Shown piece after piece: positions 1-10,910 of a stretch of 64,000 nt of DNA. Each line of letters opens with the position of its first letter. Position 1 is the stretch's first letter. The notes beneath the pieces were generated by a model. The model made no database searches. It had not been told where the DNA came from and saw only the letters and a list, made by a program, of their open reading frames with translations. Origin of the DNA: Saturnia japonica (Eukaryota > Arthropoda > Insecta > Lepidoptera > Saturniidae); NCBI GenBank assembly GCA_033032175.1, contig CM065323.1, positions 7,192,001 to 7,256,000 on the forward strand, written 5' to 3'. A program made the position numbers and the translations under genes.

Positions 1-262
1 AGTTCATTTTCTTTTTGTATTCTGTTGTAGAACAGATAACGACAGTATAAAATATTCCATTTCGGATTGCAATGATTCTCAAATGCTGCCAATACATGGG
101 CCAAGGTCAACTCTTTTTGTTCGAAATTAAATGTGTTATACAATATAATTGCATCTTCACCTACCAGATGTAATAAAATTGCAAATTTTTTGCTCTCTGT
201 AGCTGTATCTAGCCCTCCAGTTTGCAAATATATTCCGAAGCTTTGTCGAAACTTGGCCAACA
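1..262 (-). pseudogene. Ty3/gypsy (mag-like) gag fragment, runs off left edge
   Basis: Read on the minus strand from about 262 to 1, one frame is open over some 85 codons and looks like the capsid part of mag-lineage Ty3/gypsy Gag. It has the arrangement KFRQSFGIYL, then FAILLHLVGEDA, then YNTFNF, then AAFENHCNP followed by a tyrosine- and arginine-rich end. It has no start in the window and is preceded by an in-frame stop near 262. It is a different family from the gypsy element immediately to the right, whose own gag start lies at 3303. The rest of the element would lie left of the window. Assignment to mag is by motif recognition only. Confidence 0.6.
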
Positions 263-304
263 GTTACAATTATAATATAGAATTTTAAGTAAAATCAATA
301 TACA

Positions 305-526
305 TTACAATAATAACGCGGGGTGTTTTGCTCTATACTCCCCCTCTAGTCCAGGGGAACGACCTAGCTCCTGGACTAGGGCTTTGGTTTTTGTCACCGG
401 GCGTCCTCGCTTCCTTTTTGGGATAACAGGCCTAGACGGTGAATCATAATTTCTACTTTTGTAGGCTGAAAGATCTTGTATATGATATTTGCCAAGGATT
501 TCATTGGGCTGATCCACATGCGACAA
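305..526 (-). pseudogene. C-terminal tail of gypsy Pol
   Basis: A short open frame ends in a basic RKRGRP segment and an acidic, proline-containing tail (SPGLEGEY). This resembles the end of Pol in insect gypsy elements, where a YH..DL..Y block follows the integrase. It lies downstream of the integrase relic in another frame. The exact original start cannot be placed. Confidence 0.5.
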
Positions 527-700
527 AGTATAAGTCGTAGGACTTACCTTACCCGCGATTAGGTATGGACCATCGCGTTTTGGCGGTCACATTCTTCTGA
601 GCGCTACTAAGGACTTGAGATTTGAGAAATCACCTACATGAAAGGATTCCGCAGATTGGCGTGATTGGTCTGCGTAATCTTTTGTCTTATCATGCTGGAT

Positions 701-1793
701 TTATACAAGTTCTCGTATTGCTGAAAGTGAATTCACGAACTTCCTAAGGTAAGGAGTTATATGAGGGTCAAAATTATCTTTGTTCAAAATAGTACGAAGG
801 TCACGTGTGACCTCAGTGAGAGATCTCATTTCTCTGGCGAATGTGAGATACGCTGGTGACATACCTATCGTTCGACATTTAACGCTATTCAATGCGAAAC
901 GAATCACCGGCAGCTTCTTAGGCCAGGAATTGTGGTTTTCTTCCACCAAATAAGCTAGCATTGCCTTCAGGTCTCGGTTTTTTCCTCTCTGCGAGTTTGG
1001 CTTCTGGATGATATAGTGGAACAAAACTCTGTTTTATACCCAGGACGAACATGCATTGACGCATGACTGCAGAAATGAATTGTACTCCGTTGTCAGATAT
1101 TATACGGCGAGGTAACCCATATCTCGTAAAGAATTCTTCATTGAGGACCCGTGTGCAGGCTTCCGCCGTTGCGTCTTTGATTGCGAAAAGTTTAATCCAC
1201 CTCGTCGCAGTATCCTCAATGAGAAAAATCCACCGCTCTCCCTGGTCTCCTTCTGGTAAAGGGCCGAAAAGGTCCATAGCTAATACCTTATTTCGCTGGT
1301 TCATCACAGGTGTTTGAAGTAGGCCAGGTAGTTTGGCATTATTGGCTTTGTAACGTTGACAGTGGATGCAGGCTTTGATGTAATCAGTTATTATTCTCCG
1401 CATCCCTGTAAAGTAGAATAATTGTGCTATCTTATGGTAGGTTCGGTCGATTCCTGGGTGTCCAGCTAAAGCAGAGTCATGCAGTTCTTCGAGGACTGTT
1501 ATCACTTGATTAGCAGGAATAACCAGTTGAGGTGACTCGCTCTCTGAATCGGGGTTGTATCGATACAATACCCCCTGATTCATGAGGTATCCTCTTTCGT
1601 TCCACCTCTGGGCTGCGACTTCATCATTATTTTCCAGTTCTTTAATTATCTTCGTTAATTCAGGATCAGGCAGTTGTTCTCTTCGTAAGTGGTCAGGAGA
1701 CTTAGTAGGCATATCACAAATTACGGAGCATATGCCGCAGTTATCACGTGTTTCGCTGGTGCAAATCGGCCTGCTTAAGGTGTCTGCTATCAC
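701..1793 (-). pseudogene. Integrase fragment (Ty3/gypsy), frameshifted
   Basis: The frame from 1793 to about 1060 reads as integrase. A zinc-binding HHCC region (ALAGHPGIDRTYHKIAQLFY, then ACIHCQRYK) is followed by the catalytic core: LAMDLFGPLP with the first aspartate, IISDNGVQFIS with the second, and VPLYHPEAKLAER around the third acidic position. The core then shifts frame near 1020 into the 1024-701 frame, which continues with the NHNSWPKKLPVIRFALN region. Frame change and stops make it non-functional. Confidence 0.85.
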
Positions 1794-2004
1794 ATTAGCC
1801 TTCCCCGGTGAACTTAATGTCGAAAGACTGGAGTTTTAAGGCCAAACGGACTAACCTACCAGTTGGCGACATAAGGGATAACAGCCAACGTAGCGGTTGA
1901 TGATCGGTCCCAATAACGACTGGATGGTATGAACGAAATCGTTCTACCCCCCAAACTACGGCGAGTGCTTCTCTTTCCGTATTGGAATATAATTACGCTC
2001 AGCG

Positions 2005-2292
2005 TCATTCATTTAAGAGTCGACTGGCATATTCTATAGGCCTTTCCTCCTTACCTTCCTCTTGTAATAAAACTGCGCCTAAAGCGTAGTTACTTGCATC
2101 GGTACGCAGAACGAAGGGACTGTTGAAGTCAGGTTGGACCAGTATTGGTGCTGAGGTGAGTAACCTTTTTAATCCAATAAAAGCTTGAGACTGTTCTGAG
2201 CTCCAGATCCAAACTTGGCTTTTCCTTGTTAACGTGTTAACGGTTCGGCTACTTTTGAAAAATTCGGAATAAACTTTCAGAACCACGAACAA
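2005..2292 (-). pseudogene. RNase H region fragment (Ty3/gypsy)
   Basis: Contains the connection and early RNase H signature: FIGLKRLLTSAPILVQPDF followed by FVLRTDASNYALGAVLLQ and PIEYASRLL. The TDAS motif carries the first catalytic aspartate. The frame closes at 2005; the remaining RNase H sequence toward 1800 is in another frame. It belongs to the element at 305-3865. Confidence 0.75.
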
Positions 2293-2594
2293 GTCTGCAG
2301 AAAGGCTCGTAAATGTTTTAAATTGGCAGGTTCCTTCATTTGAAACACCGCACTAACCTTCTGAGGATCAGTGGAGATGCCTTCCTGTGTAATAACGTGC
2401 CCAAGGTATTTTACGCTCTCTTGCGAAAGCACACTTCTCCCGATTTACTTGGAGGTTAAAGTCTTCGAGACGTTTCAACACCAACTCGAGGTCTTTCAGG
2501 TGCTTCTGGAACCCTTCAGTTATTAATAAAATATCGTCCAAATACCCTAAGATAGTTACCTCTTTTAGTGCTTAACAGGAGCGGAAACGGTCGA

Positions 2595-2950
2595 TTAAGC
2601 GCTGAAGGCGGTTTTGTCTTTTTCAAACCCCCGTACATTCACTTGCCAATACGAGGAACGAAGATCTAAAGTACTCATGTAGCAGTTCCTCTTTGTTGAT
2701 TGAAGAAGCTCATCAATACGCGGCATCGGGTAGGTGTCGGACTTGGTGATGGCGTTAAGACTGTAGTCTACGCAAAACCGATTACTACCATCGGACTTCG
2801 GCACCAATAGTGCCGGAGAACACCAAGCTGACTCACATTCCTCGATGATGTCTTCTTTTAACATTTTGTTGATTTCTCGTTTCATTAACTCCTTCCTTCC
2901 ATCTGAAACTTTTACGCAATCACCGTAGCTTTCTACGCTGTCGATGAATG
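2595..2950 (-). pseudogene. Reverse transcriptase fragment (Ty3/gypsy)
   Basis: The translation contains the early reverse transcriptase blocks: a MLKEDIIEE-type entry, CSPALLVPKSDGS, then FCVDYSLNAI (the family usually has DYR.LN) and MSTLDLRSSYWQV, where LDL holds the first catalytic aspartate. The frame ends before the YxDD box. The continuation around 2300-2590 is out of frame and no intact YxDD could be read. It is a relic of the polymerase of the element at 305-3865. Confidence 0.75.
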
Positions 2951-3371
2951 TCGTTACTGATTCAGAAGAGAGGCACCACTGAATGTAGATCGGCAGCGGG
3001 CTAAAGTAGCTTGTGAGCTATCACTTCCGACTGGGGTGGACGTTCCCATCACGAACTGTAGTATTTCTTTAAAAGCTTCTGTCTGTAATTTTTTTAAAGA
3101 CGACATAAGCGACTCTACGTTCTCTTGTGTCAAGGTCTCTCAGCATCATTGGGAGTTGAAGTTAAGGCACCGCCGGCGATTAGTATGTGCTGCGGAGTGT
3201 CTCCATCTTCGGCGGGAATTTGCGCGTCCAAGATGGGGGGCGTGGCAATGCATGTTGCATCATTATCGTCGTCTTGGCGGCTACTTGTTTTATAGTTATT
3301 CATAAAAACTATTATGACACTTATATTCTTTCACTGAGAAAAAAAACAGGTTTGGCGCCTCTTATGGGAGG

Positions 3372-3865
3372 TGTTGGTCTACCATAGTGTCAAATGAGGC
3401 TAGTATTCACAGGGTAAAAAGAGTTTATTTCGTTTTACAAAAAAAAAAAAAACAAAGTACTAAGATATTCGTAGGCTTATTGGGAAAGAACATTAACTAA
3501 GAATCACAAATTAATTATGTCGTAACGCGTGCGTATGCGTCGTTAGCGCGAAACTGTGCTGACAGAGTGACACGTCAGGCCTCGCGAACTATCTGGGCAG
3601 ACTACTGTATGTGGTAGGCGTGAGGTGATGCGCGGACGCGGCGTCTCCGACACACGCGCATGCGCAGAACGTATTCGCGCGCTATGCTTTTGAATCACGC
3701 AGGCGCGCTGGCAAACGGCCTCGAGAGGAACGCGGGGTGGTTTGCTATAACTTATTATTTCGCTATTTTTATGTAATATGTTGGTGTAACTGGTTTGATG
3801 TATCTGTGACGTACTTTTCACGTCCGTTTAATATATTTATGATGTGGGAAATCACAACCCTGACA
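3372..3865 (-). repeat. Candidate 5' LTR of the broken gypsy element
   Basis: The stretch begins TGTCAGGG on the minus strand and ends ACCAACA, giving the usual TG...CA ends. It carries an AATAAA about 70 bases before its 3' end and lies directly upstream of the gag leader. The second LTR is absent from the window, so the boundaries cannot be confirmed by comparing a pair, and no convincing primer binding site was found next to it. Confidence 0.4.
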
Positions 3866-4112
3866 TGATATTGATAAAAATATTGGTGGTAAAGGGTCAA
3901 TAACGTGAATATTATTATCTTTTATTTCGAATAAATATTCAAATTACTGCTGAAGTAACTATGAACAAGATTCGCACTTGCATTTTAGATTGACTCAGTA
4001 GTCATTCTAGTGTGAAAGTAGCTTCCAGTCAAGTACTGGAGGTACTTCGGCAGATGAATGAATTGATGTGTTCGTGTTATCCGTGTTACTTATAGGAGCT
4101 AATAATTGTATA

Positions 4113-5820
4113 TTTTTTTTCTGCGGCTTTTACAGCTTCACCGGACTTGGGGGCGAGCGCTTAGGGCACTCAGCCGCGAAAGTTTGTGACGACCCGCACG
4201 AGGGTGCCAGAGTGGCCGAACCTCGGCTCGGGCGGTCGTCGCGAATGCGAAAAAGTCGCGATCTAACTAATTCCCTAATCTTAGGAGAATTCGAGCTAAC
4301 TAATATATACTCATATGCACATTCCCCTCCTCCTGGGAGGAAGGAGTGGACCATGCGTATGTGTATTTGTTAATCGGAATGGTTTTTCTACACTAACTAG
4401 CGCATTAGTCTAACTAGCGCAAAAAAGAAAAAAAAGGTCCCTTACAGAACCTATGTACCTGTGTGGTGTGCACGTGTGTGTGTTCAAACGTGTGTAATGT
4501 TGTGTGTGGGTAACTAAGTGTTGCACGTATAGTGTCACTTTGTATCGCGCGGGCGGCTGCCTGACCCAAGGGCTTCACACCGAGGAACGAACCTAGGCTT
4601 GGGTTGCCGCTAGAGAGGGTAGACGTGACGGGTGTGCGGGAGCGAAGTTGACCGCCCGTCCTCTGCGGAGAGAACGGTGGTTACGCGGGCGTGGGCGGTG
4701 GCACGCTCTGTTTGGAGAGACGGTGTCGGCGTAGAACGCGTTAGCTTTTTCGGTTTGGTCGGGCGGGTCAGTGAATATATTACGCGGCCGGCGTTTTCTC
4801 CGGCAGGCGTTGGGGTCGGGAACATAAGAAGCTGCCGCTTTTATTAAGGGGTTCGCGTGGTTCGACGCGGTGTCGAAATACGAGCGAGAAAGGTGTTTGG
4901 CGTATGCATGTATCGAGGGAAGGTCCATATCTCTATGGAGATCCTCCATACGAACAAACCAGGGGGCACCGGTAAGGCGGTGAAGAAACTTGTTCTGGAT
5001 GGCTTGTAAGCGTTCCCAGTTATAACTTGGCATATGTGCGAACGCAACGCAGCTATATGTCATGATCGGACGGATACACATCTTGTAGAGCGTAAGCTTG
5101 TGTCTCGTGGACATTTTGCTTGCAGCACATAACAGAGGATGCAGTCGGGCGAGGGTCCAGGAGGCCCTTTTCCTAACCAGATTGATGTGGCGTATAAAGG
5201 AGAGTCTACTGTCTAGGGTTACACCTAGATATTTGGTCGCCTTTTCCCAGGGGATCGGATTACCGAAGAGTTCAAGGGGATTGTCCTTGAGTTTTTGCGG
5301 TATCTGTGTGGCGGTTTGGTCGAAGAGCACCGCTGCGCTCTTCGTGGGGTTTATGGCTATTCGCCAGTCGTTAAACCACTTCCCGAGAGTGGTCACGGCT
5401 CTTTGGATTCTACATTTGAGGTTTCTCGTTTGCCTTTGAGAGGAGTATATGACTGTATCGTCAGCGTATAAGCCTACTTCAACTTTCTCTTCAAGTTTTG
5501 GTAGGTCACTGACGTACAGATTGAAGAGGCTAGGTGCCAGAATGGAACCTTGGGGGACGCCTGAGCGTATGGGATGGGGTGTGGATAGTTCACCTTCCAC
5601 TCTGTAGCGAAAGGTGCGGTCTTTGAGGTAATCGCGGATGATTTTAACTAATCTATCGGGGACTTCGCGGGAGTACAGCTTGTAGACTAATCCTTCGTGC
5701 CAGACCTTATCGAAGGCCTTGGCTACGTCGAAGAAGACTGCCAGTGTGCGACGGGGTATAGATAACTCGGAAAAGTTAAACAAAATGTGCTCCGTGAGGC
5801 GGTGCACTTGATGAGTGCAT
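4113..5820 (-). mobile_element. 5'-truncated Jockey-like LINE (copy 1)
   Basis: A non-LTR retrotransposon on the minus strand, with the second half of ORF2, a GC-rich 3' untranslated region and a short A-tail (T-run at 4113-4120 on the plus strand). Homology to copy 2 (36895-39460) begins at the CTHQV block of the reverse transcriptase near 5820, so the 5' end is truncated. ATAATTG occurs at both ends (4102-4108 and 5819-5825) and may be the target duplication, but 4 extra bases separate it from the tail, so this is weak. GC content contrasts strongly with the AT-rich flanks. Confidence 0.85.
4593..5820 (-). pseudogene. Jockey-like reverse transcriptase, C-terminal part (copy 1)
   Basis: About 405 codons are open to the natural stop. 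Visible blocks are LAVFFDVAKAFDKVWH (first catalytic aspartate), RSGVPQGSILAPSLFNLYVS, VGLYADDTVIYSS (YADD active site), then the thumb and the basic C-terminal domain with HRDMDLPSIHAY, SRSYFDTASNHANPLI and RPRNIFTDP. The endonuclease, ORF1 and the front third of the polymerase are missing because of the 5' truncation. The open start near 5831 is in flanking DNA and not a real start. The end of the protein matches copy 2 closely, so this is the same family. Confidence 0.85.
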
Positions 5821-5831
5821 AATTGGTTCAT

Positions 5832-6535
5832 AAAAACAAATCCTTATATTCAATGTACAAAACAAAACGATACCTAGAAGAAAATTGCGGCAGTGCCATC
5901 TTTTATCAATATAAAAAATTAAACATAAAAAACTGACTTCCCAGTTATGTAACGATAAGATTCAATGTTATATCAGACAATAAATAAGTAAAAATGTAAT
6001 TTATCAGTTATGTGATTGTAGGATTTTATAGTTTAGTTAGATGTACGGAAAGGTATGAACTCTGATATTATGTAACAATATACTATTCATATTACACCAG
6101 ATGAATGTAAGATATAAAATAATGCCAATACATCACATTAAAATCATATTTTTATATCAGTGTGACGCTATATTAAAAATCGCAGAGTATATAACTTAAA
6201 CATCAGTAATTATATCAGTTTTATGTTATGTGTATATCAAAACGCTGTGACGGTATGTCTTGTGTGTGATGGTCAAAGTAAGGTAACGTGTTCACTGGGT
6301 TGCAACCAGGTCTGGTGAGTACGGTGGGTGACGGAGAGTTTCCAGTCGTAACTCCTGTAGTCTTGAGATAATCTATTGTGCGGTGTATGCACAAGTGTTG
6401 TTGTGAAGAAAGAATGGACTACAACAATTCACAAGTCTCGATTGTTTGACAGCGAGCGCGTTCATCATAATTTGCAATTCTTAATAGTACACCTCTGCAG
6501 TAAAGTTTGGCTGCCTCCTGTGTTCAACCAACCAG
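5832..6535. other. AT-rich spacer, no gene seen
   Basis: Sequence between the LINE and the mariner relic. It is strongly AT-rich up to about 6240, then moderately mixed. I found no coding frame, RNA gene or clear repeat boundary. The stretch after about 6240 may be the decayed 5' part of the mariner element. Confidence 0.4.
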
Positions 6536-6539
6536 TACG

Positions 6540-7330
6540 ACGGACGATTTAGATTATCATACACGATCTTACCAAAATTCGATTCAGAATTCCTTCATTG
6601 TGGCATGGATTCAGTGGCATCAGCGCTGCAGAAACTGCTCGAAGGATTAATGATGTGTATGGGGAAGCCACTTAAAAGAAACCTTTGAAACAAAATTTTG
6701 ACTTACGAAACAAACCCTGTGGACGGCCGGAGACCCTAGTTGATAATGAAGAGTTAAAGGTGATCGAGGAAACGGATACAAACCACGACGAAAAATGGAT
6801 CTTTTACGACAATCGGAAACTCTCATTACAGTCAGGAGAACCGGCTAAATTCTGTCCCCAGCGTAAGTTGACTTCGAAAAAGGTACTGGTGAGTGTTTGG
6901 TGGACCAATGCTGGTGTCATACACTACAGCTTCCTAAGATCTGGCCAAACGATGACGGCAAATCTGTATTGTCAACAATTGCAAACCATAATAGAAAAAC
7001 TAGCCGTTAAACAACCGAGACTGGTCATTCTCTCTAGCCCACTGCTGCTTCAGGACGGACGCTAGACTCCATACTCCACGACAAACATTCGCTAAATTAG
7101 AGGAACTGCAGTTGGTATATCTCCGACACCCACCATACTTCCCGGACCTTGAACCAACAGATTACCACTTTTTTCGGAATTTGGACAATTTCTTACAAGG
7201 AAAAAAATTTAATTCCGATGAGGCTGTCCAAACCGCCTTCAAAGATTTTATTGATTCTCGCTCTCAAAATTTTTTCAGCAAAGGAATCAATGAACTGCCT
7301 ATAAAATGGATTATATGTGTAATTTCATAA
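6540..7330 (+). pseudogene. Decayed mariner transposase
   Basis: Pieces of a mariner transposase follow one another in different frames. There is an N-terminal stretch with ISAAETARRINDVYG (helix-turn-helix linker region), then NKPCGRPETLVD, then HDEKWIFYDN with the first catalytic aspartate, then VSVWWTNAGVIHYSFL. The second catalytic block is corrupted around 7020-7060, and 7112-7330 holds HPPYFPDLEPTDYHFF with the third aspartate and FLQGKKFNSDEAV. The spacing of parts is that of a DD34D mariner. A stop near 6674 and frame changes near 7065 kill it. I could not assign terminal inverted repeats. Confidence 0.85.
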
Positions 7331-7439
7331 TAATTTTTTCGTTTTACTTTTTCCATATAAAAACGCTAACGCTAACCTAATATTTACATATACTAAAAAA
7401 CCTGAAATTAATAAAAGCTATTTACGGTCAACCATTGTG

Positions 7440-8906
7440 TCTAAGACTCAAGATAGATTACCAAACCTGACCAATAAAAGTAGATATAGAACCAAAAGTT
7501 AATGATAAAATGACATTGTATGTATAAAAATACTCCCAACTCAAAGTCCGAAAAATTAAGTTAGATATAGTTAAAAAAAAGCGGGGCGGGGGCATGATAA
7601 CTTTCGTACCCCGGCGCTGAATATGCTTATGGCGGCCCTGACCCCATCACTAACTTTTACCTGTGAGAAGATAAATATCCTGTCCTAAACATACAGTTCT
7701 ATTTTTATATTTCTCGTTTTTAATCAGTTTATCGACTCTATTAATTATTTGGTAAAACTTATAAAAATTTTATTGAATTAAATTCGGACTAATTACACAA
7801 TCTGTCATCAGATTATTGGTCTGTCATATAAATGTATTATATCCGTGGACAGAGGAGGAACTAAACAGACAGATCGTGAGATAGCAAATACTGATATCAT
7901 TTTATTCAGTTTCCTTAAAATTTACCATAGTACGCATGCATAAAACACTGTTAAATGTCAGGTGTGCAATAAAACGTATGTATTTAAGTTGGAAATGTTA
8001 AACGAAGAAATATCCCAATTTCTTTTAGTTGTTCCCTTTACGTTTCTGTCTGCAATACACAATGATTATACTGGATTTAAATTGTACAAAATGGTAAATT
8101 GTGATAATATATACAATGGTTATGATATGAGTATAATTTCTTCTAATATGTACATCTTCCATATTGTCTTGCGCGAGTTTTCTAATAAACGTATTGAAAC
8201 AAATCTCACGTGTTTTACTCCAACGGATTAAAAAAAATCCATCCAAATATTATAGAAACATTTAGGCAAACCAAAGTGTTAGAAATAGAAATCGTCCGTT
8301 TTTTGGAAAATTGATTGATTTGTAAAAACAATTGTTTGACTATCTATTGTTTTTTACTAACGATAACGAAAAAGGGTCATCGCGTGGTTCCGAGTATTGC
8401 ATACTTTAGTAACTGGATGAGCAAATAAAAGTCATAGAGCATTTTTTTTTAATGACTATACTGGTAGCCTTAGTGATCCTGAAGCCGCTGCAGCTTTTAC
8501 AGCTTCACCGAACTTGAGCCCTTAGAGCAAATCTTTCAAATTGTTTTATTTTAACAGACGATTGTTCAAATAGTGCTGTCTAATGACAATCGATTAATTG
8601 AAGTTTTACAACGCTATTGTTTATTATATTATCAGTTGCATTGAGAAGTGATTGGTTTCTTTATGATTTTTATAGTAAGTTGTTTGAGGGATTACTAAAT
8701 ATACGTTGGTTTACAACCATTAAAAGTAGCTCGAATGAACGCGGTATTTTTTTTTTTGTACCTAAGTATACATATTTCCTCCGTAATAAGGTATCAAAAC
8801 TTTTGCCAACATAGTGTTTAACTTTTCAATTACTTGACCACTTGAAGAAATTTTTGATAGAAATGAAATGATAATTTGTCATTTTTAATATGAATTTTAT
8901 GTCATT
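7440..8906. other. Intergenic, AT-rich, with one LINE 3'-end scrap
   Basis: No convincing gene. Short open frames here (for example 7962-8231) have no recognisable domain and biased AT composition. Positions about 8483-8525 repeat the last bases of the Jockey-like LINE 3' end (the GCTTTTACAGCTTCACCG block) in minus orientation. The GC-rich strip at about 7575-7640 looks like an imported repeat but was not identified. Confidence 0.4.
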
Positions 8907-10910
8907 TCAATAGTTTACAGTTAATTTATGCTTATTGCTAGCCATCAGATCGTTTGTACAGTCGTTTAACTGAGCTGCTAACGCACACTCTTCACGATGC
9001 TTTGCACTGGCTTCTATACAACGATCCAAATTCTTTTCTAGCTTTTTCACAAGTTTCGTATCCTTAGAGTAGAATTTGTTGACCAACGCTATTAGGTTAC
9101 CTGAAAATACGATAAAAGTTAGCAACTTATTTAGAATTGTACAATTCTAATGTAATATCGCTTGCAGGCGTAAAAGGCTTTGAAACTCATAAATTTTAAA
9201 AATCCGATGTGACCTTTAAGATCTTTCCAATATCTGTTCTCGATGCTTACAGAAATTTTATGGAACCTTCCAAGTACAGGAAATTGGGAACATTTTCAGA
9301 ACTCTCTAGTTACTTTCACATAAAAGTGCATGACTCGGAACTCCTATACAAAATAATTAAACAATTCTAATTCAAAGAGCTTTTAGAGAAAAATGCAACA
9401 ATGTTACAAGGTGGCCCACGACACAAAATACTCGGCCGTAAAAGGTATGTTTAGAAACTATAAAATAATATTTCATTTATTTAGCTCCAGTGTTAAGAAG
9501 CTAAATTAATAAGAAAAACTTAGAGGATAAATAAACAAGCTAAGTTTACCTTTGTGAATTTTTCCATTATCGATAATTCCATTTCTCTTTAGCACACATG
9601 CTATGAGGCACTCTCCATGGACTGGTGACTCGGTTTTTGGAGAGAGCCGTTTGATTTTCCTTGTATCTTTACTTTGCACTTCTTTAAGACATTCACTCAT
9701 GTTCCGTTTGAATTGTTCCACGTGATGGGATACTTCCTTGGGAATTTGACTGTACGACCAGTCCTGTTCTTTGGTCTCAGCTTTTTTATGATGATGAGTT
9801 GCTACGATTTGTTAACACAATAATACTTCCCTTAGAGGCTATTTATTATTTAAAATGTTAAGTGCAAAGGAATCGGCTAGAGATCTTTACCCGATAGTCT
9901 GACAGTCTGACATGTTCCGGCTGTTATTATGAAATAATTTGTAGGTATCTGTGGCGAATAAGTAGACGACTTTAAAATACGAATACTATATTTCATTATA
10001 GCAGTCCGTAATTAAAAATAAAAACCTTGTAACAGAATGGTTTGTAAAGTTTTTGTTTATCGTATAGCACGGTAAAGTTACTGCACTATGTCTGATGGTA
10101 ACAAGCACACCATCGCAAGTTGTCGCTATCTTGCCGGCATACTCAAATGATATAGGTACACGTTAGGTGAAAAACTCGCATGTTGTAGAAAAGAGGGAAC
10201 ACACTGACAGGAAGATAGTTTCACAGCTTGTAAAGCCTAGCAAGCAGCTTGAAAGACTTTAGAGGTACCTTTTTGTTTGTGCCAAGATGGAGGTTACCAT
10301 AAAACTGTGGCTCCGGAGCCCAGCACGTGCAAGTATGTTTTGAAAGTGAGAGGAGGGAATTAAAGTCAAATAATCTGCATGTCACTGGTTTATTCTTTGG
10401 TCTGTACAAACTTATTCGTCTTTTATCACCCACTTATGAGATCCATTATAACAGCCCTACACTATTTTTGATACGGTCTAGATTTCTAGATGCTATAATT
10501 GCTTATTCAACAGTGATAAATTTAGGTATTAATTAAAAAATAATCAAGAAATATCATAAGGATTATGATTGACTATAGTAATGAAACCCAAAGCGCATAA
10601 ACTTGCAATTGCACTCAGCTGATAATCAAAGTAAGAAATTACTTTAATATCAATTTTTAACAAGATCGCTGGGTCTTTTAGTTATACCACAGTTTAACAA
10701 TCATGTGGTTACATAAATGTACTTACGAGATTTTCCGCGCCCTCTTATCTCAGGTTTCAAATTACGTGTTATAATAGTATCTTTATCTATCTTGACATCA
10801 TGGATTGCGTCTATTCCTACCATTCGGTTATTTGAACTAGGTTCATCCAGCTCGCAATTAATGATATAGAATACGCAAAATAAAATCGTTACGCGCAACG
10901 TACTCGCCAT
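8907..10910 (-). CDS. Odorant-binding protein with long N-terminal extension, 3 exons
   Basis: Three exons read on the minus strand: 10910-10727, 9801-9550 and 9100-8907, with junction phases 1 and 1, giving 209 residues. Residues 1-19 form a signal peptide (MASTLRVTILFCVFYIINC). Residues 20 to about 95 are a charged extension with a histidine run. The odorant-binding domain follows with all six cysteines at 99, 126, 130, 173, 184 and 193. The spacing is C-X26-C-X3-C-X42-C-X10-C-X8-C, within the classic insect pattern. Such proteins are secreted into sensillar lymph and bind small hydrophobic ligands; none is known for this one. Classic members are about 120-150 residues, so this is long; Drosophila Obp59a is a long comparable protein and a possible orthologue, which I infer only from architecture. 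The exon 2 acceptor (TAG before 9801) has a weak pyrimidine tract and is the least certain point. Confidence 0.85.
10040..10340 (-). pseudogene. Decayed LINE ORF2 C-terminal fragment
   Basis: On the minus strand the sequence reads through ...NYLPVSVFPLFYNMRVF..., a form of the LWN.LP...F......FK block that ends many LINE polymerases. A TGA lies where the family tryptophan codon is expected. The GGTAACCTCCATCTTGGCAC stretch just upstream recurs near 16575. It sits in intron 1 of the odorant-binding protein gene. Confidence 0.45.
10727..10910 (-). CDS. Odorant-binding protein exon 1 (signal peptide)
   Basis: ATG at 10910-10908 starts a hydrophobic leader ending in INC, followed by an acidic stretch. 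The exon closes at a GTAAGT donor (10726-10721) in phase 1. Start choice: it is the first ATG of the frame and gives a typical signal peptide. Confidence 0.8.

Larger units (their letters stand above)
305..3865 (-). mobile_element. Broken, internally deleted Ty3/gypsy retrotransposon
   Basis: Pieces of one retrotransposon lie in order on the minus strand: candidate 5' LTR (3372-3865), gag start (ATG near 3303), reverse transcriptase (2885-2595), RNase H (2292-2005), integrase zinc finger and core (1793-918, then 1024-701 in another frame), and the C-terminal tail of pol (526-305). Most of gag and all of the protease are missing: the reading moves from the N-terminal gag region (about 3303-3010) into reverse transcriptase at about 2950. 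Several frame changes and stops separate the pieces, so nothing here can make a full polyprotein. No 3' LTR was recognised; left of 305 a different element's gag begins. It differs from the env-bearing element at 48758-57038. Confidence 0.8.

Noticed and set aside
4102..5825. Target duplication ATAATTG around LINE copy 1
   Set aside because: Seven bases match, but four unexplained bases separate it from the A-tail; noted as possible only.
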